Assembly (NCBI GenBank): GCA_964495375.1
Contig: CAZBWM010000015.1
Span: 34,844 to 98,843 of the forward strand
Reading direction: 5' to 3'
Length of the DNA stretch: 64,000 nt
Source of the DNA: JAIESQ01 sp964495375
Lineage (GTDB): Bacteria > Planctomycetota > Planctomycetia > Pirellulales > JAEUIK01
A model generated the notes under the pieces. It had not been told where the DNA came from. It saw nothing but the letters and a program-made list of their open reading frames with translations, and did no database searches. Position 1 is the first letter of the stretch. Every line of letters starts with the position of its first letter. The translations under genes and the position numbers were made by a program. This document shows, piece by piece, positions 53,301 to 61,154 of the stretch.

Positions 53301-54196
53301 GGGACCTGTGATATTCGCGGGGCGGCAGTGCGCTCTTCCGTGTGGCAAGAATCGTCGAGCACGCGAACCAGGTCGTCGAGCACGAGATACAGGTCGTCGA
53401 GCACGAAGGGTTTCGAGACGACTGCGCCCACGCCCAGTTGCGCGGCGCGTTGGAAATCGTGCCAGCGAGGAAAGCCCAGCAGCGCGATGACGCGCTCAGC
53501 GGAGACCATACGGGTGATCTCGGCCAGTTCAGCGGGGGCCGAATCGCCGAGGATTGTCACATCCCAGATGGCCGCCCGCACGCGGCCTGGTTCGAGCACG
53601 CGCCCCGGTCCGATCCAGAGGGGTTCGAATCCGCCGGCGCGGCAGACATCAACAAGAAATTCAATCGAGGTGCGTTCGTGTCCAAACAGGGCGATCGTGC
53701 CGCGGTGGGACGAGCGATCCGCGGTGCCGGCGCCGTTGGTGTGGTGTTTTGAATGCGGCGGCGGAATGGATCGGGCCAGCACGCGTTCGTCTTCGCTGCT
53801 GGTGGTTGGCAAACTCCACGTTGGTGTGCGGCCCGCCGCGCGCCGGGCGAAGTCGTCACGCAGTCGATTGCCGGCCTGGTGCCAGTAGATTCGACAGGCG
53901 GTGGCCAGCGGTGTGCCGCTGCGCATTTCTCCTTCGCACCAACTGCCGGCCAGCGAAACCACGGCGGCAAGCGGAAAGCAGCGACGCAGTCGGTCGCAAT
54001 CCGCCGCGCTGAACTCGCCGGGCCGCGATTGCGCGAGCACGACTAGTTCATACCCGGTCGCGGTGTTCGATGGATTGGTCGCGAGCGCGCTGGCGACATC
54101 GCCGCAAGTCGTCACCGCGAACGCTTCGCCGAGCGCGGCAAGCGCGGCGGAGAACTCTTCGTTGGCGACATTGCCGATGAACAGTGCCGCGGCCAT
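53297..54196 (-). CDS. Receiver-like protein with two pseudo-receiver halves
   Basis: 299 residues. Each half has an alpha/beta rhythm like a response-regulator receiver: residues 5-110 (ALFIGNVANEEFSAALAALGEAFAV, ELVVLAQSRPGEFSAADCDRLRR) and about 175-285 (IALFGHERTSIEFLVDVCRAGGFEPLWIG, VRAAIWDVTILGDSAPAELAEIT, AQLGVGAVVSKPFVLDDL). The second half keeps VSKPF, the usual Lys-Pro pair of receivers, and an Asp in AAIWDVTI at the phospho-acceptor place. The first half lacks these. No output domain is seen. It may be a divergent or decoy receiver specific to planctomycetes. Its 3' end overlaps the ImmA-like gene. Confidence 0.6.
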   Translation of the reverse strand: MAAALFIGNVANEEFSAALAALGEAFAVTTCGDVASALATNPSNTATGYELVVLAQSRPGEFSAADCDRLRRCFPLAAVVSLAGSWCEGEMRSGTPLATACRIYWHQAGNRLRDDFARRAAGRTPTWSLPTTSSEDERVLARSIPPPHSKHHTNGAGTADRSSHRGTIALFGHERTSIEFLVDVCRAGGFEPLWIGPGRVLEPGRVRAAIWDVTILGDSAPAELAEITRMVSAERVIALLGFPRWHDFQRAAQLGVGAVVSKPFVLDDLYLVLDDLVRVLDDSCHTEERTAAPRISQVP

Positions 54197-54239
54197 GCTG
54201 CACGCCTTGTGAATGCGAGGAAAGCTAACTGACGTAGGA

Positions 54240-54333
54240 GTGACCGAAGAGTAACTTCCGTCTTTCTTGATCTCTCACTCTGCCCTCTCTCACAACGGGA
54301 GAGAGTATCGTGGAGAAGTTATTCTTCGGTCAC
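54240..54333. repeat. Inverted repeat pair between two minus-strand genes
   Basis: GTGACCGAAGAGTAACTT (54240-54257) and AAGTTATTCTTCGGTCAC (54316-54333) are 18-base inverted copies with one mismatch. The spacer contains CTCTCTCACAACGGGAGAGAG, a further small hairpin. It lies in the 167-bp gap before the receiver-like gene; it could act as a terminator or be a REPIN-like unit. Confidence 0.7.
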
Positions 54334-54363
54334 CTGTTCACAACGACGCGAATCGTCCGCGGT

Positions 54364-55089
54364 CTATTTCACAGTCAACTGATTCTCGGCCGCTTCGATC
54401 GCTTCGTACACGGCAGCGGCATCGGGCGCGGAGCGCAAGCTGTCCAGGAAGCCCGGCGAAGCCAGCAGTCGGCTCAACCGGGCTAGCACTCGCAGGTGGC
54501 CCGCGTCGTCGACCGAAAGGATCAAGAAGAACAGATCGGTGAGCTGCCCACGCTGGCCACTGAACGGGATGCCCTGCGACGTGCGGCCAAACGCCAGAAA
54601 CGGCTCTGCGAGGATCGTGGGCATGGGGCGGCGCGGATGCAGCAGCGCGATCCCGTTGTCGAGCGCGGTAGGAAACAGATCCTCGCGGCGGCGGACTGCT
54701 TCGGCCAAAGCGTCCGGGTCCCAGACCCAGCCGGTTTGCGCCGCGACCTCAACCAGCGACGCGATCACCGAGCTGCGCGTGCGGGCGGCCAGCGGGATCG
54801 CGATTGCCGCGCGCGGCATCAGCAGGGCGAGGCTGGCCGAGTCGTCGGCTTTGTCGAGTGACTCGCCGGCCGAACGCCGCAAGGCGCCTTCGAGTTGCAG
54901 CAGTTCGGCGTCGTCGAGCACGCCGATACGTTCTTCGAGCCAATGATGGATCTCGCGCTGGGAGAACCTCCACGCCCCGCCGACGCGCCGGCCGGGGACA
55001 TTGCCGCGATCGGCCAGCCGCGCCACCTGCTCGGGGTTTACGTGCAGGTAATCGGCGAGCGATTCGATGGTGAAGTCTTCGTCGGCCAT
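54364..55089 (-). CDS. HTH - PTS EIIA fusion protein
   Basis: 241 residues. Residues 6-54 form an excisionase/MerR-like helix-turn-helix (TIESLADYLHVNPEQVARLADRGNVPGRRVGGAWRFSQREIHHWLEE). Residues 85-238 are a PTS EIIA domain of the PtsN/fructose type: VIASLVEVAAQTGWVWDPDALAEAVRRREDLFPTALDNGIALLHPRRPM, with H151 in the HPR context that carries the phosphoryl group. An EIIA tied to a DNA-binding domain suggests a regulator whose output follows phosphorylation. No PTS permease is near. It begins the minus-strand pair with the receiver-like gene. Confidence 0.82.
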   Translation of the reverse strand: MADEDFTIESLADYLHVNPEQVARLADRGNVPGRRVGGAWRFSQREIHHWLEERIGVLDDAELLQLEGALRRSAGESLDKADDSASLALLMPRAAIAIPLAARTRSSVIASLVEVAAQTGWVWDPDALAEAVRRREDLFPTALDNGIALLHPRRPMPTILAEPFLAFGRTSQGIPFSGQRGQLTDLFFLILSVDDAGHLRVLARLSRLLASPGFLDSLRSAPDAAAVYEAIEAAENQLTVK

Positions 55090-55541
55090 GAGCAGTGCGG
55101 CGATCGGTAAGCGGTGGGTTTCGGGCGAATGGTTGGCAAGCTGCGCGGAGATACCAAGACCGAGCCGCCTAGTTCGCGGCGCTAGCGTGCTGGCAAATCA
55201 TCCCACGCCGCGGCAGCATCTGTAAAGCGGATTGGTTCGCATCGGTAGCTTCTCCAGAATGCTTAAATGGGGTACTCAAACAGTGGCTGCGCAGGAGTTT
55301 GCCGCATGACCGAAGCTGCCTTGACAGGCGCGGCGAAATGGAGACAATCCCGGCCCCATTTGGCGGTTCGCCAGGCGATGGAACTGGCCTGGAACGTGGG
55401 CTAACTGGCAAATCGCCAGCCCCCGTCGAACCGCCCTAAGATACGCACGAGCGGTGCAGTACGCTGGCGACGATCGCAGATTTCGTTCGCCCGGCAGCCG
55501 CATCGTTGGTGGCACGCTGACAGGCAAGGAGGCCTGGCGCG
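55090..55541. other. Divergent intergenic region before murE
   Basis: 452 bases. A possible sigma-70 promoter lies at 55321-55348 and a strong ribosome site AAGGAGG at 55526-55532. No gene, tRNA or repeat family member was found; Arg/Pro-rich frames here are not convincing. Confidence 0.5.
55321..55348 (+). promoter_or_regulatory. Candidate sigma-70 promoter for the mur cluster
   Basis: TTGACA (55321-55326) is a perfect -35. GACAAT (55343-55348) after a 16-base spacer matches the -10 at four of six positions. It lies about 190 bases before murE. Other promoters nearer the gene are possible. Confidence 0.35.
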
Positions 55542-57044
55542 ATGCAGATGTCGGTCCCGAAGGCCGGAGGCCTGAGCCTCCGCCAATTGCTGCCCGCCGC
55601 CCGCTTCGTGGGCGCCGAAGACATTCGCGTAACGAGCTGCGCGGCCGACTCGCGGGCGTGCGAGCGCGGCGACTTGTTCGCGGCGCTACCCGGCTCGGAA
55701 AGCGACGGCATCGACTTCGTGCATCACGCCATGGCGCGTGGGGCGAAGGGGCTGTTGGTCGAAGAGCTGATCGACGACGTGCCGCTGCCGATGTGCCTGG
55801 TGCCCGACGTGCGTGAAGCGTACGGTCTGGTTTGCCACGCATTGGCCGACAACCCCAGCCAGCAAGTGCGCGTGGTTGGGATCACGGGCACCAACGGCAA
55901 GACCACAACCAGCTATCTCGTGGCGGGCGTCCTCGAAGCAGCCGGCCTGCACGCCGGCGTGGTGGGCACGCTGGGCATTTACGACGGCGCCGACGTGCGC
56001 CCCAGTCGGTTGACCACACCAGGAGCCGCCGAGTTGGCGCACTCACTGGCCACGATGCGGGCCAACGGTTGCTCCCACGCCGTGTTGGAAGTGTCGAGCC
56101 ATGCCCTGGCGCAGCGACGCGTGGCGGGCATCGAGTTCGACGTGGCCGCGTTTACGAACATCCGGCACGACCACCTCGACTATCACAAGTCGTTTGAAAA
56201 CTACTCGCAATCCAAGGCCCGGCTGATGGAAATGGTGCGTCCCGAGGGGATGCTCGTTTTCAACACCGACGACGCTCAGTGCGCCGAGCTGGCCGGCAAC
56301 TTTTTTGGCCCGGCGCTGACGGTCGGCATGCAGAGCCCGGCCGAAATCACCGCGATGCCGGCCGAGCGATTCTTAAGCGAACAGACATTTTTGCTGTCGA
56401 CTGGTGACACCAGCGTGCCCGTGCGGACGTCGTTGGTCGGCAATCACAACATCAGCAACTGCCTGGTAGCGGCGGCCGTCGGGCTCGTCTATCAGCTCGA
56501 TCTGGCGACGATCGTGCGCGGCATCGAGTCGGTAGCCACGGTGCCGGGCAGACTCGAACGCATCGAATGTGGTCAAGGATTCGGCGTGTTCGTCGACTAC
56601 GCCCACACGGCCGATGCCTTGGCGCAAGTGCTCGACACCTTGCGACCGCTGGTGCGCGGTCGCTTGATCTGCGTGTTTGGCGCTGGCGGCGACCGCGATC
56701 GCTTCAAACGCCCGCACATGGGTCGCGTGGTGCAGGAGCGGGCCGACGTGGCGGTGATCACCAGCGATAACCCGCGCTTCGAAAGTCCGCGACAAATCGC
56801 CAACGAGATTCTGGCTGGAATGCGGCACCGCTCGCAGGTACGCGTCGAGCTGGACCGCGGCACGGCCATCTGCTGGGCTCTCAAGCAAGCCCGCGATGGC
56901 GACTGCGTGCTGATCGCAGGCAAGGGTCACGAAGATTATCAGGTGATCGAGGACGAGCGCTGTTTCTTCGACGATCGCGAGATCGCGCAGCAATGGCTCT
57001 ACGATCACGAACCGATGAGCGCGGCCGCGCGCCGCGCCGCTTGA
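55542..57044 (+). CDS. murE: UDP-N-acetylmuramyl-tripeptide synthetase MurE, DAP type
   Basis: 500 residues. ATG 55542 is fixed by AAGGAGG nine bases upstream. The ATP loop is GTNGKTTT (116-123), and EVSSHALAQRRVAGIEFDVAAFTNIRHDHLDYH is the central Mur ligase signature with the carbamylated-Lys region following. The amino-acid selecting motif is DNPR (409-412), the form found in enzymes that add meso-diaminopimelate. It adds the third residue to UDP-MurNAc-Ala-Glu in the cytosol. dapF at 36.6 kb makes the same amino acid. murF starts 24 bp downstream. Confidence 0.95.
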   Translation: MQMSVPKAGGLSLRQLLPAARFVGAEDIRVTSCAADSRACERGDLFAALPGSESDGIDFVHHAMARGAKGLLVEELIDDVPLPMCLVPDVREAYGLVCHALADNPSQQVRVVGITGTNGKTTTSYLVAGVLEAAGLHAGVVGTLGIYDGADVRPSRLTTPGAAELAHSLATMRANGCSHAVLEVSSHALAQRRVAGIEFDVAAFTNIRHDHLDYHKSFENYSQSKARLMEMVRPEGMLVFNTDDAQCAELAGNFFGPALTVGMQSPAEITAMPAERFLSEQTFLLSTGDTSVPVRTSLVGNHNISNCLVAAAVGLVYQLDLATIVRGIESVATVPGRLERIECGQGFGVFVDYAHTADALAQVLDTLRPLVRGRLICVFGAGGDRDRFKRPHMGRVVQERADVAVITSDNPRFESPRQIANEILAGMRHRSQVRVELDRGTAICWALKQARDGDCVLIAGKGHEDYQVIEDERCFFDDREIAQQWLYDHEPMSAAARRAA

Positions 57045-57068
57045 GAAAGACCGCGAGTTGACGATCGA

Positions 57069-58664
57069 ATGAGCCAATTGAGTCTTACCGAACTGGAAGC
57101 GATTGTCGGCGGCACGCTGCACGTGCCGGCCGGAGCGCTCGCGATCGCCTTTGGCTCCGAACAAGCGGGCACCTGTCAGCCGGCGCGAATGGGCCGGGTG
57201 GTGATCGACAGCCGCGCGGTGGAAGCCGGCGACGTGTTTTGGGCACTGCCGGGCTCGCGAACGAATGGAGCACGGTTCGCCGACGAAGCGTACCGCCGCG
57301 GGGCGGCCGGTGTCGTCGCGGCCAGCGCCATTTCGCCGATTCCCCACGGACGCTGGGCATTGCAAGTTGATAACGCGCGCGCCGCACTCCAGCGGCTGGC
57401 CGCCTGGCGACGCAGTCAGTTCGATGGCCGAGTGATCGCCGTGACCGGCAGCGTCGGCAAGACCACGACGCGACAGATGATCGAAACCGTGCTGCGCTGT
57501 CGGCTCGCTGGTGTCGGCACTTTCGGCAATCAAAACAATGCACTCGGGCTGCCGCTGTCGATGCAGCGTCTTGAACGCGGCTTGGACTATGGCGCGTTCG
57601 AACTGGGCGCGAGCGAGCCGGGCGCCATCGCGCATCTAGCGGCGCTTTGCCGGCCGCATGTCGGCGTGATCACGCGCGTGGCCGATGCCCACCTGCATGG
57701 ATTTGGCGGACCGGCGGGCGTGGCTGACGCCAAGGCCGAACTGCTTGACGCGCTCGACCCCGCGGGCGTGGCTGTGCTCGGAGGGGATTGCCCCTGGTTG
57801 CGCCGCAGCGGCGAACGCTTTGGTGGCCGCAAGATCTGGTTCGGCCGCAGTGCCGATTGCGATGTGTGCGCGACGCGCGTGCAATCGCGTGGCGGGCTGT
57901 TGAGTTTTCGGGTGGCCGGGCAACCGTTCACGATTCCGGTGTGGGGACGCCACCATTTGGTATCGGCGCTGGCCGCGATCGCGGTCGGCTGCGAATTCGG
58001 CCTGTCGCTCGGCGAAATCTCCGCGGCGCTCGCCCGCTTTGAACCAATCGCCTGGCGCTGCGACGTGCGACACGTCGGCGAACTGACGGTAATTAACGAC
58101 GCCTACAACGCCTGCCCGACCGCCATGCGGGCCGCGCTTGAATTGTTGCGCGACTTTGACGCCGGGGGTCGGCGCGTGGTCGTTTGCGGCGACATGGCCG
58201 AATTGGGCGACGACGCGGCCGACTGGCATCGCAAACTCGGTGACGAAGTGGTGTCGGTTTGCGGCGCTGATCTCTTGGTCGCTTGCGGCCAGCACGCCGA
58301 GCAAGTCGCCGCGGGGGCGCAAGCCGCGGGTATGCCTGCCCGAAGCGTGATTATCGGCGCCACCACTGACGAAACCTGGGCACGGCTCAGCGGCCGTCTC
58401 GAACCGGGAGACGTTGTGCTGTTCAAGGCGTCGCGCCGAGCGGCCTTCGAGCGGCTCGTCGAGCTAGTTGCCAACGAAACACACGTCGCGCAGGGGTCGC
58501 CCGACTATGCGGGTGTCGCTGCCGATGGCGAACGATCAAAGCGGAGCTCCGTCACGCCTGTTGAGGTTGCGGGACCTCGACACGGCCCACCCTCCTGGGT
58601 CGAAGCACCAAGCTCGCTGGAATCAGCGGTAACTGGGTCAACCGCTCCAGCGAGTGCTTTGTGA
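57069..58664 (+). CDS. murF: UDP-N-acetylmuramoyl-pentapeptide synthetase MurF, with element-coded tail
   Basis: 531 residues. ATP loop GSVGKTT (127-133), the NxNNxxGLPLS-like NQNNALGLPLS, and ELGASEPGAIAHLAALCRPHVGVITRVADAHLHGFG identify MurF. VINDAYNACPTAMRAALELL is the C-terminal domain signature. It adds D-Ala-D-Ala. The usual domain ends near residue 476 (LVELVANET). About 40 residues after position 491 come from a 129-bp inverted-repeat element (58544-58672), which also supplies the TGA. The tail is Ser/Pro-rich and unlike any Mur domain. murE lies 24 bp upstream; mraY follows after 100 bp. Confidence 0.93.
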   Translation: MSQLSLTELEAIVGGTLHVPAGALAIAFGSEQAGTCQPARMGRVVIDSRAVEAGDVFWALPGSRTNGARFADEAYRRGAAGVVAASAISPIPHGRWALQVDNARAALQRLAAWRRSQFDGRVIAVTGSVGKTTTRQMIETVLRCRLAGVGTFGNQNNALGLPLSMQRLERGLDYGAFELGASEPGAIAHLAALCRPHVGVITRVADAHLHGFGGPAGVADAKAELLDALDPAGVAVLGGDCPWLRRSGERFGGRKIWFGRSADCDVCATRVQSRGGLLSFRVAGQPFTIPVWGRHHLVSALAAIAVGCEFGLSLGEISAALARFEPIAWRCDVRHVGELTVINDAYNACPTAMRAALELLRDFDAGGRRVVVCGDMAELGDDAADWHRKLGDEVVSVCGADLLVACGQHAEQVAAGAQAAGMPARSVIIGATTDETWARLSGRLEPGDVVLFKASRRAAFERLVELVANETHVAQGSPDYAGVAADGERSKRSSVTPVEVAGPRHGPPSWVEAPSSLESAVTGSTAPASAL

Positions 58665-58672
58665 CGGAGCTC
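58544..58672. repeat. Inverted-repeat element overlapping the 3' end of murF
   Basis: The outer arms are GAGCTCCGTCAC (58544-58555) and GTGACGGAGCTC (58661-58672), a perfect 12-bp match. Inside, CTCGCTGGA (58613-58621) pairs with TCCAGCGAG (58646-58654), continued by AGCGGT and ACCGCT. GAGGT and ACCTC near 58563 form another small stem. The element codes for no protein of its own. Its right arm contains the murF stop codon. Confidence 0.75.
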
Positions 58673-58679
58673 ATTGACT

Positions 58680-58717
58680 GGGGACCGGAGTGGCAGCAAT
58701 TGCCGCTCCGGCTCCCC
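58680..58717. terminator. Long hairpin between murF and mraY
   Basis: GGGGACCGGAGTGGCA (58680-58695) pairs with TGCCGCTCCGGCTCCCC (58701-58717), with one bulge and one G-T type mismatch, around the loop GCAAT. It is strong but has no U-run, so it may attenuate transcription, protect the mRNA or be part of the neighbouring element. Confidence 0.5.
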
Positions 58718-58764
58718 AGGGAAACACCTGACGAGGGGAGCGAGCACGGGGCAAACCTGGCGAC

Positions 58765-59883
58765 ATGTTCGAGACCTTGCTGATCACGCCGAGTGGCGCG
58801 GGCGCCGATTTCCAGGCGCTGTTGCCGGTGTGGTTGCGCGCGGCGGTCGCCGGGTTGGTCGCGCTCTCGTTCGTCAGAATCTGTGCCCCGGCATTTCTGC
58901 GCTGGGCGACTCGCAACTGTCGTGAGCCCGTTCGTTCGGCCAGCGCTCGGCTCAACGAACTGATGGCCGGCAAACAGGGGACGCCGACGCTCGGCGGCCT
59001 GCTGGTGCTCGGCGGCTGGCTGGCCGGATTGTCGCTCGTCGTCGATTGGAGCGATCGCGCGGTGCTGACTTGCGTGGCGACAGTGCTGGCGATGGCCGCA
59101 CTGGGTCTTGTCGACGACTGGATCAAGTTGCGCACGGCGCGGCGCGGATTGTCGGCGCGCACGAAGCTGTTCGCACAATTTGCGTTACTTGCTCCACCGG
59201 CATTTTTCATTGCCAGAGGACTGCCGCATACGAACGTTGCCTGGTCGATGTTCGTCGTTCTCTTTGTTTTGGTCGGCGCGGTCAACGCCGTGAACTTGAC
59301 CGATGGACTCGATGGACTGGCGGCAGGTTCTCTGCTGCCGGTGCTGGTGGCGATGTGCGGCGCCGGACTTGTGGGTATGACGCTTTCGTCAAGCGGACGT
59401 CCGAGTGCGTTTACTACCTCCGCGGAGTTGACGATCGTGTCGGCCGCGCTCGTGGGCGCGTTGGTTGGATTCTTGCCATTGAATACGTCGCCGGCGCGCG
59501 TGTTTTTGGGAAACACCGGATCGTTGGCGCTGGGCGGCGCGCTCGGTTCGCTCGGCGCGCAATTATTACCGGCGTGGCTGTTGGCGATCGCGGCCGGGCT
59601 ATTCGTGATCGAAACGGCAAGCGTGGTTCTGCAAGTCGCTGGATATAAGGCCAGCGGGCGGCGGTTATTTCGCTGCGCTCCGCTGCACCATCATTTTCAG
59701 TTTCTGGGTTGGAGCGAGCGGCGCATTGTGCGGACCTTCTGGGGGGTGAGCCTGACGTGTGTGCTGATCGCCTGCGGTCTGGCCGGCATACCTAACCGAA
59801 ACGTTAAAGAAGCCCGCGACGTCGCCGTAAAGCCAATGGCCGTCGCGGCGAAGCTCCAAGATCAGCTCGCCGGTAACGACTAA
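58765..59883 (+). CDS. mraY: Phospho-N-acetylmuramoyl-pentapeptide transferase MraY
   Basis: 372 residues, polytopic. Hallmarks are KQGTPTLGG, the DD pair in GLVDDWIKL, VNAVNLTDGLDGLAAGS and APLHHHFQFLGW. It links the UDP-MurNAc-pentapeptide to undecaprenyl phosphate (lipid I). The motif that is FMGDxGSLALGG in most enzymes reads FLGNTGSLALGG here: the Asp that binds Mg2+ is Asn. The codon is AAC at about 59512, with no frame problem. All other motifs are intact. murG follows 113 bp later with no ftsW between. Confidence 0.93.
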   Translation: MFETLLITPSGAGADFQALLPVWLRAAVAGLVALSFVRICAPAFLRWATRNCREPVRSASARLNELMAGKQGTPTLGGLLVLGGWLAGLSLVVDWSDRAVLTCVATVLAMAALGLVDDWIKLRTARRGLSARTKLFAQFALLAPPAFFIARGLPHTNVAWSMFVVLFVLVGAVNAVNLTDGLDGLAAGSLLPVLVAMCGAGLVGMTLSSSGRPSAFTTSAELTIVSAALVGALVGFLPLNTSPARVFLGNTGSLALGGALGSLGAQLLPAWLLAIAAGLFVIETASVVLQVAGYKASGRRLFRCAPLHHHFQFLGWSERRIVRTFWGVSLTCVLIACGLAGIPNRNVKEARDVAVKPMAVAAKLQDQLAGND

Positions 59884-59996
59884 CTTTTTCGCAGCCGCAC
59901 CACGGTAATGAACCTTTTACCGGCGTGTTGCGTCTGACAACTATTGCACGAAGCAGCATTGGCAGGAGACCGCATGTCGGCGGTCGATATCGAGAA

Positions 59997-61151
59997 ATGA
60001 ACGACGATTCACGTCACATCGTGTTTTCGGGTGGAGTGACGGGGGGCCACCTGTTTGCCGGCCTGGCTGTCGCGGAGCTCTTACGCCGCAATCGCCCCGA
60101 AACAGCGATCACGTTCTGCGGCATCGGCAACGATTTCGAACGCGCGCAGGTCGCTGCCGCGGGATTCGACTACTTCAGCTTGCGAGCCGAGCCGTTGCCC
60201 CCCGGGTTGTGGCGAGCCTTTGGCTTCCTGCGCCGGCAGTTGGCCGTGCGCCGCGAAGCACAGCAGTGGATTGCCGCGCGCGAGGTCGACCTGGTGGTGG
60301 GCCTGGGGGGGTACGCGAGTGTGCCGATGTCCGCGGCGGCCGTGCGGGCCGATGTGCCGCTCGTGCTGTTGGAACAAAACACCGTGCCGGGGCGCGCGAC
60401 GCGCTGGCTCGCCCGACGAGCGAGCGCGGTGTGCGTAGCCTTTCCGCCGGCGCGCGACGTGCTTCGCGCGTGCGCCGAGGTGCGCTTGACGGGCAATCCG
60501 CTGCGGGCGGGCTTTGGCCCGGTCAATCGGCTGGTGCAGCGACTGGGAGCCGCGCGGCTCGGCCATCAAGCGCCGCAGCTCACGGTGCTCGGCGGAAGTC
60601 AGGGAGCGCGCACGCTCAACCAGCAAGCGCCGTTGGCCTTGTATCGACTGCGAGACCGCTTGCGCAACTGGCACATCGTGCACCAGACGGGCGAGCGCGA
60701 CTTGGAAGCCACGCGTGCGCTGTATCACAAACTGGGCATGGCGGCCGACGTGCAACCGTTTCTGGAGGCGATGCCCGAGGTACTCGCCCGCACGTCGCTG
60801 GCAGTGAGCCGGGCGGGCGGTACCACGTTGGCCGAATTGGCCGCGACAGGCGTGCCGAGCGTGCTGGTGCCTTATCCGCACGCGACCGACGATCATCAAC
60901 GACGTAACGCGGAGTTCTTCGCGCAAGCGGGGGCGGCGCGAATCGTTGAATCGCGCGAGGCTGCGGGGCGCCTCGAAGAGCGCCTTGCCGAAGAAATCAA
61001 CGTGCTGTTGACCGATAAGGAAGCGCGACGTGCAGCATCGTTCGCCATGTTGCGTTTGGCACAACCGGCCGCGACGCAGCGCGTGGCGCAGTTGATTTGC
61101 GAATTGGCGCAACCGCACGGCGCTCGAGAAAACGTGCCGCTGGGTGCGTGA
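59997..61151 (+). CDS. murG: UDP-GlcNAc transferase MurG
   Basis: 384 residues from ATG 59997 (MNDDSRHIVFSGG). The N-terminal loop SGGVTGGHLFAGLAVAE, LVVGLGGYASVPMSAAAVRADVPLVLLEQNTVPGRATR, LTVLGGSQGARTLN and SRAGGTTLAELAATGVPSVLVPYPHATDDHQRRNA are the family landmarks. It adds GlcNAc to lipid I to give lipid II at the cytosolic membrane face. The first loop has HLFAG where HxxPG is usual. It is the last gene of the mur cluster here, convergent with the WD40 gene. Confidence 0.95.
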   Translation: MNDDSRHIVFSGGVTGGHLFAGLAVAELLRRNRPETAITFCGIGNDFERAQVAAAGFDYFSLRAEPLPPGLWRAFGFLRRQLAVRREAQQWIAAREVDLVVGLGGYASVPMSAAAVRADVPLVLLEQNTVPGRATRWLARRASAVCVAFPPARDVLRACAEVRLTGNPLRAGFGPVNRLVQRLGAARLGHQAPQLTVLGGSQGARTLNQQAPLALYRLRDRLRNWHIVHQTGERDLEATRALYHKLGMAADVQPFLEAMPEVLARTSLAVSRAGGTTLAELAATGVPSVLVPYPHATDDHQRRNAEFFAQAGAARIVESREAAGRLEERLAEEINVLLTDKEARRAASFAMLRLAQPAATQRVAQLICELAQPHGARENVPLGA

Positions 61152-61154
61152 ACA

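Noticed and set aside
56373..57635. 420-codon frame opposite murE and murF
   Set aside because: Shadow of two certain genes; His/Arg/Gln-rich with no domain.
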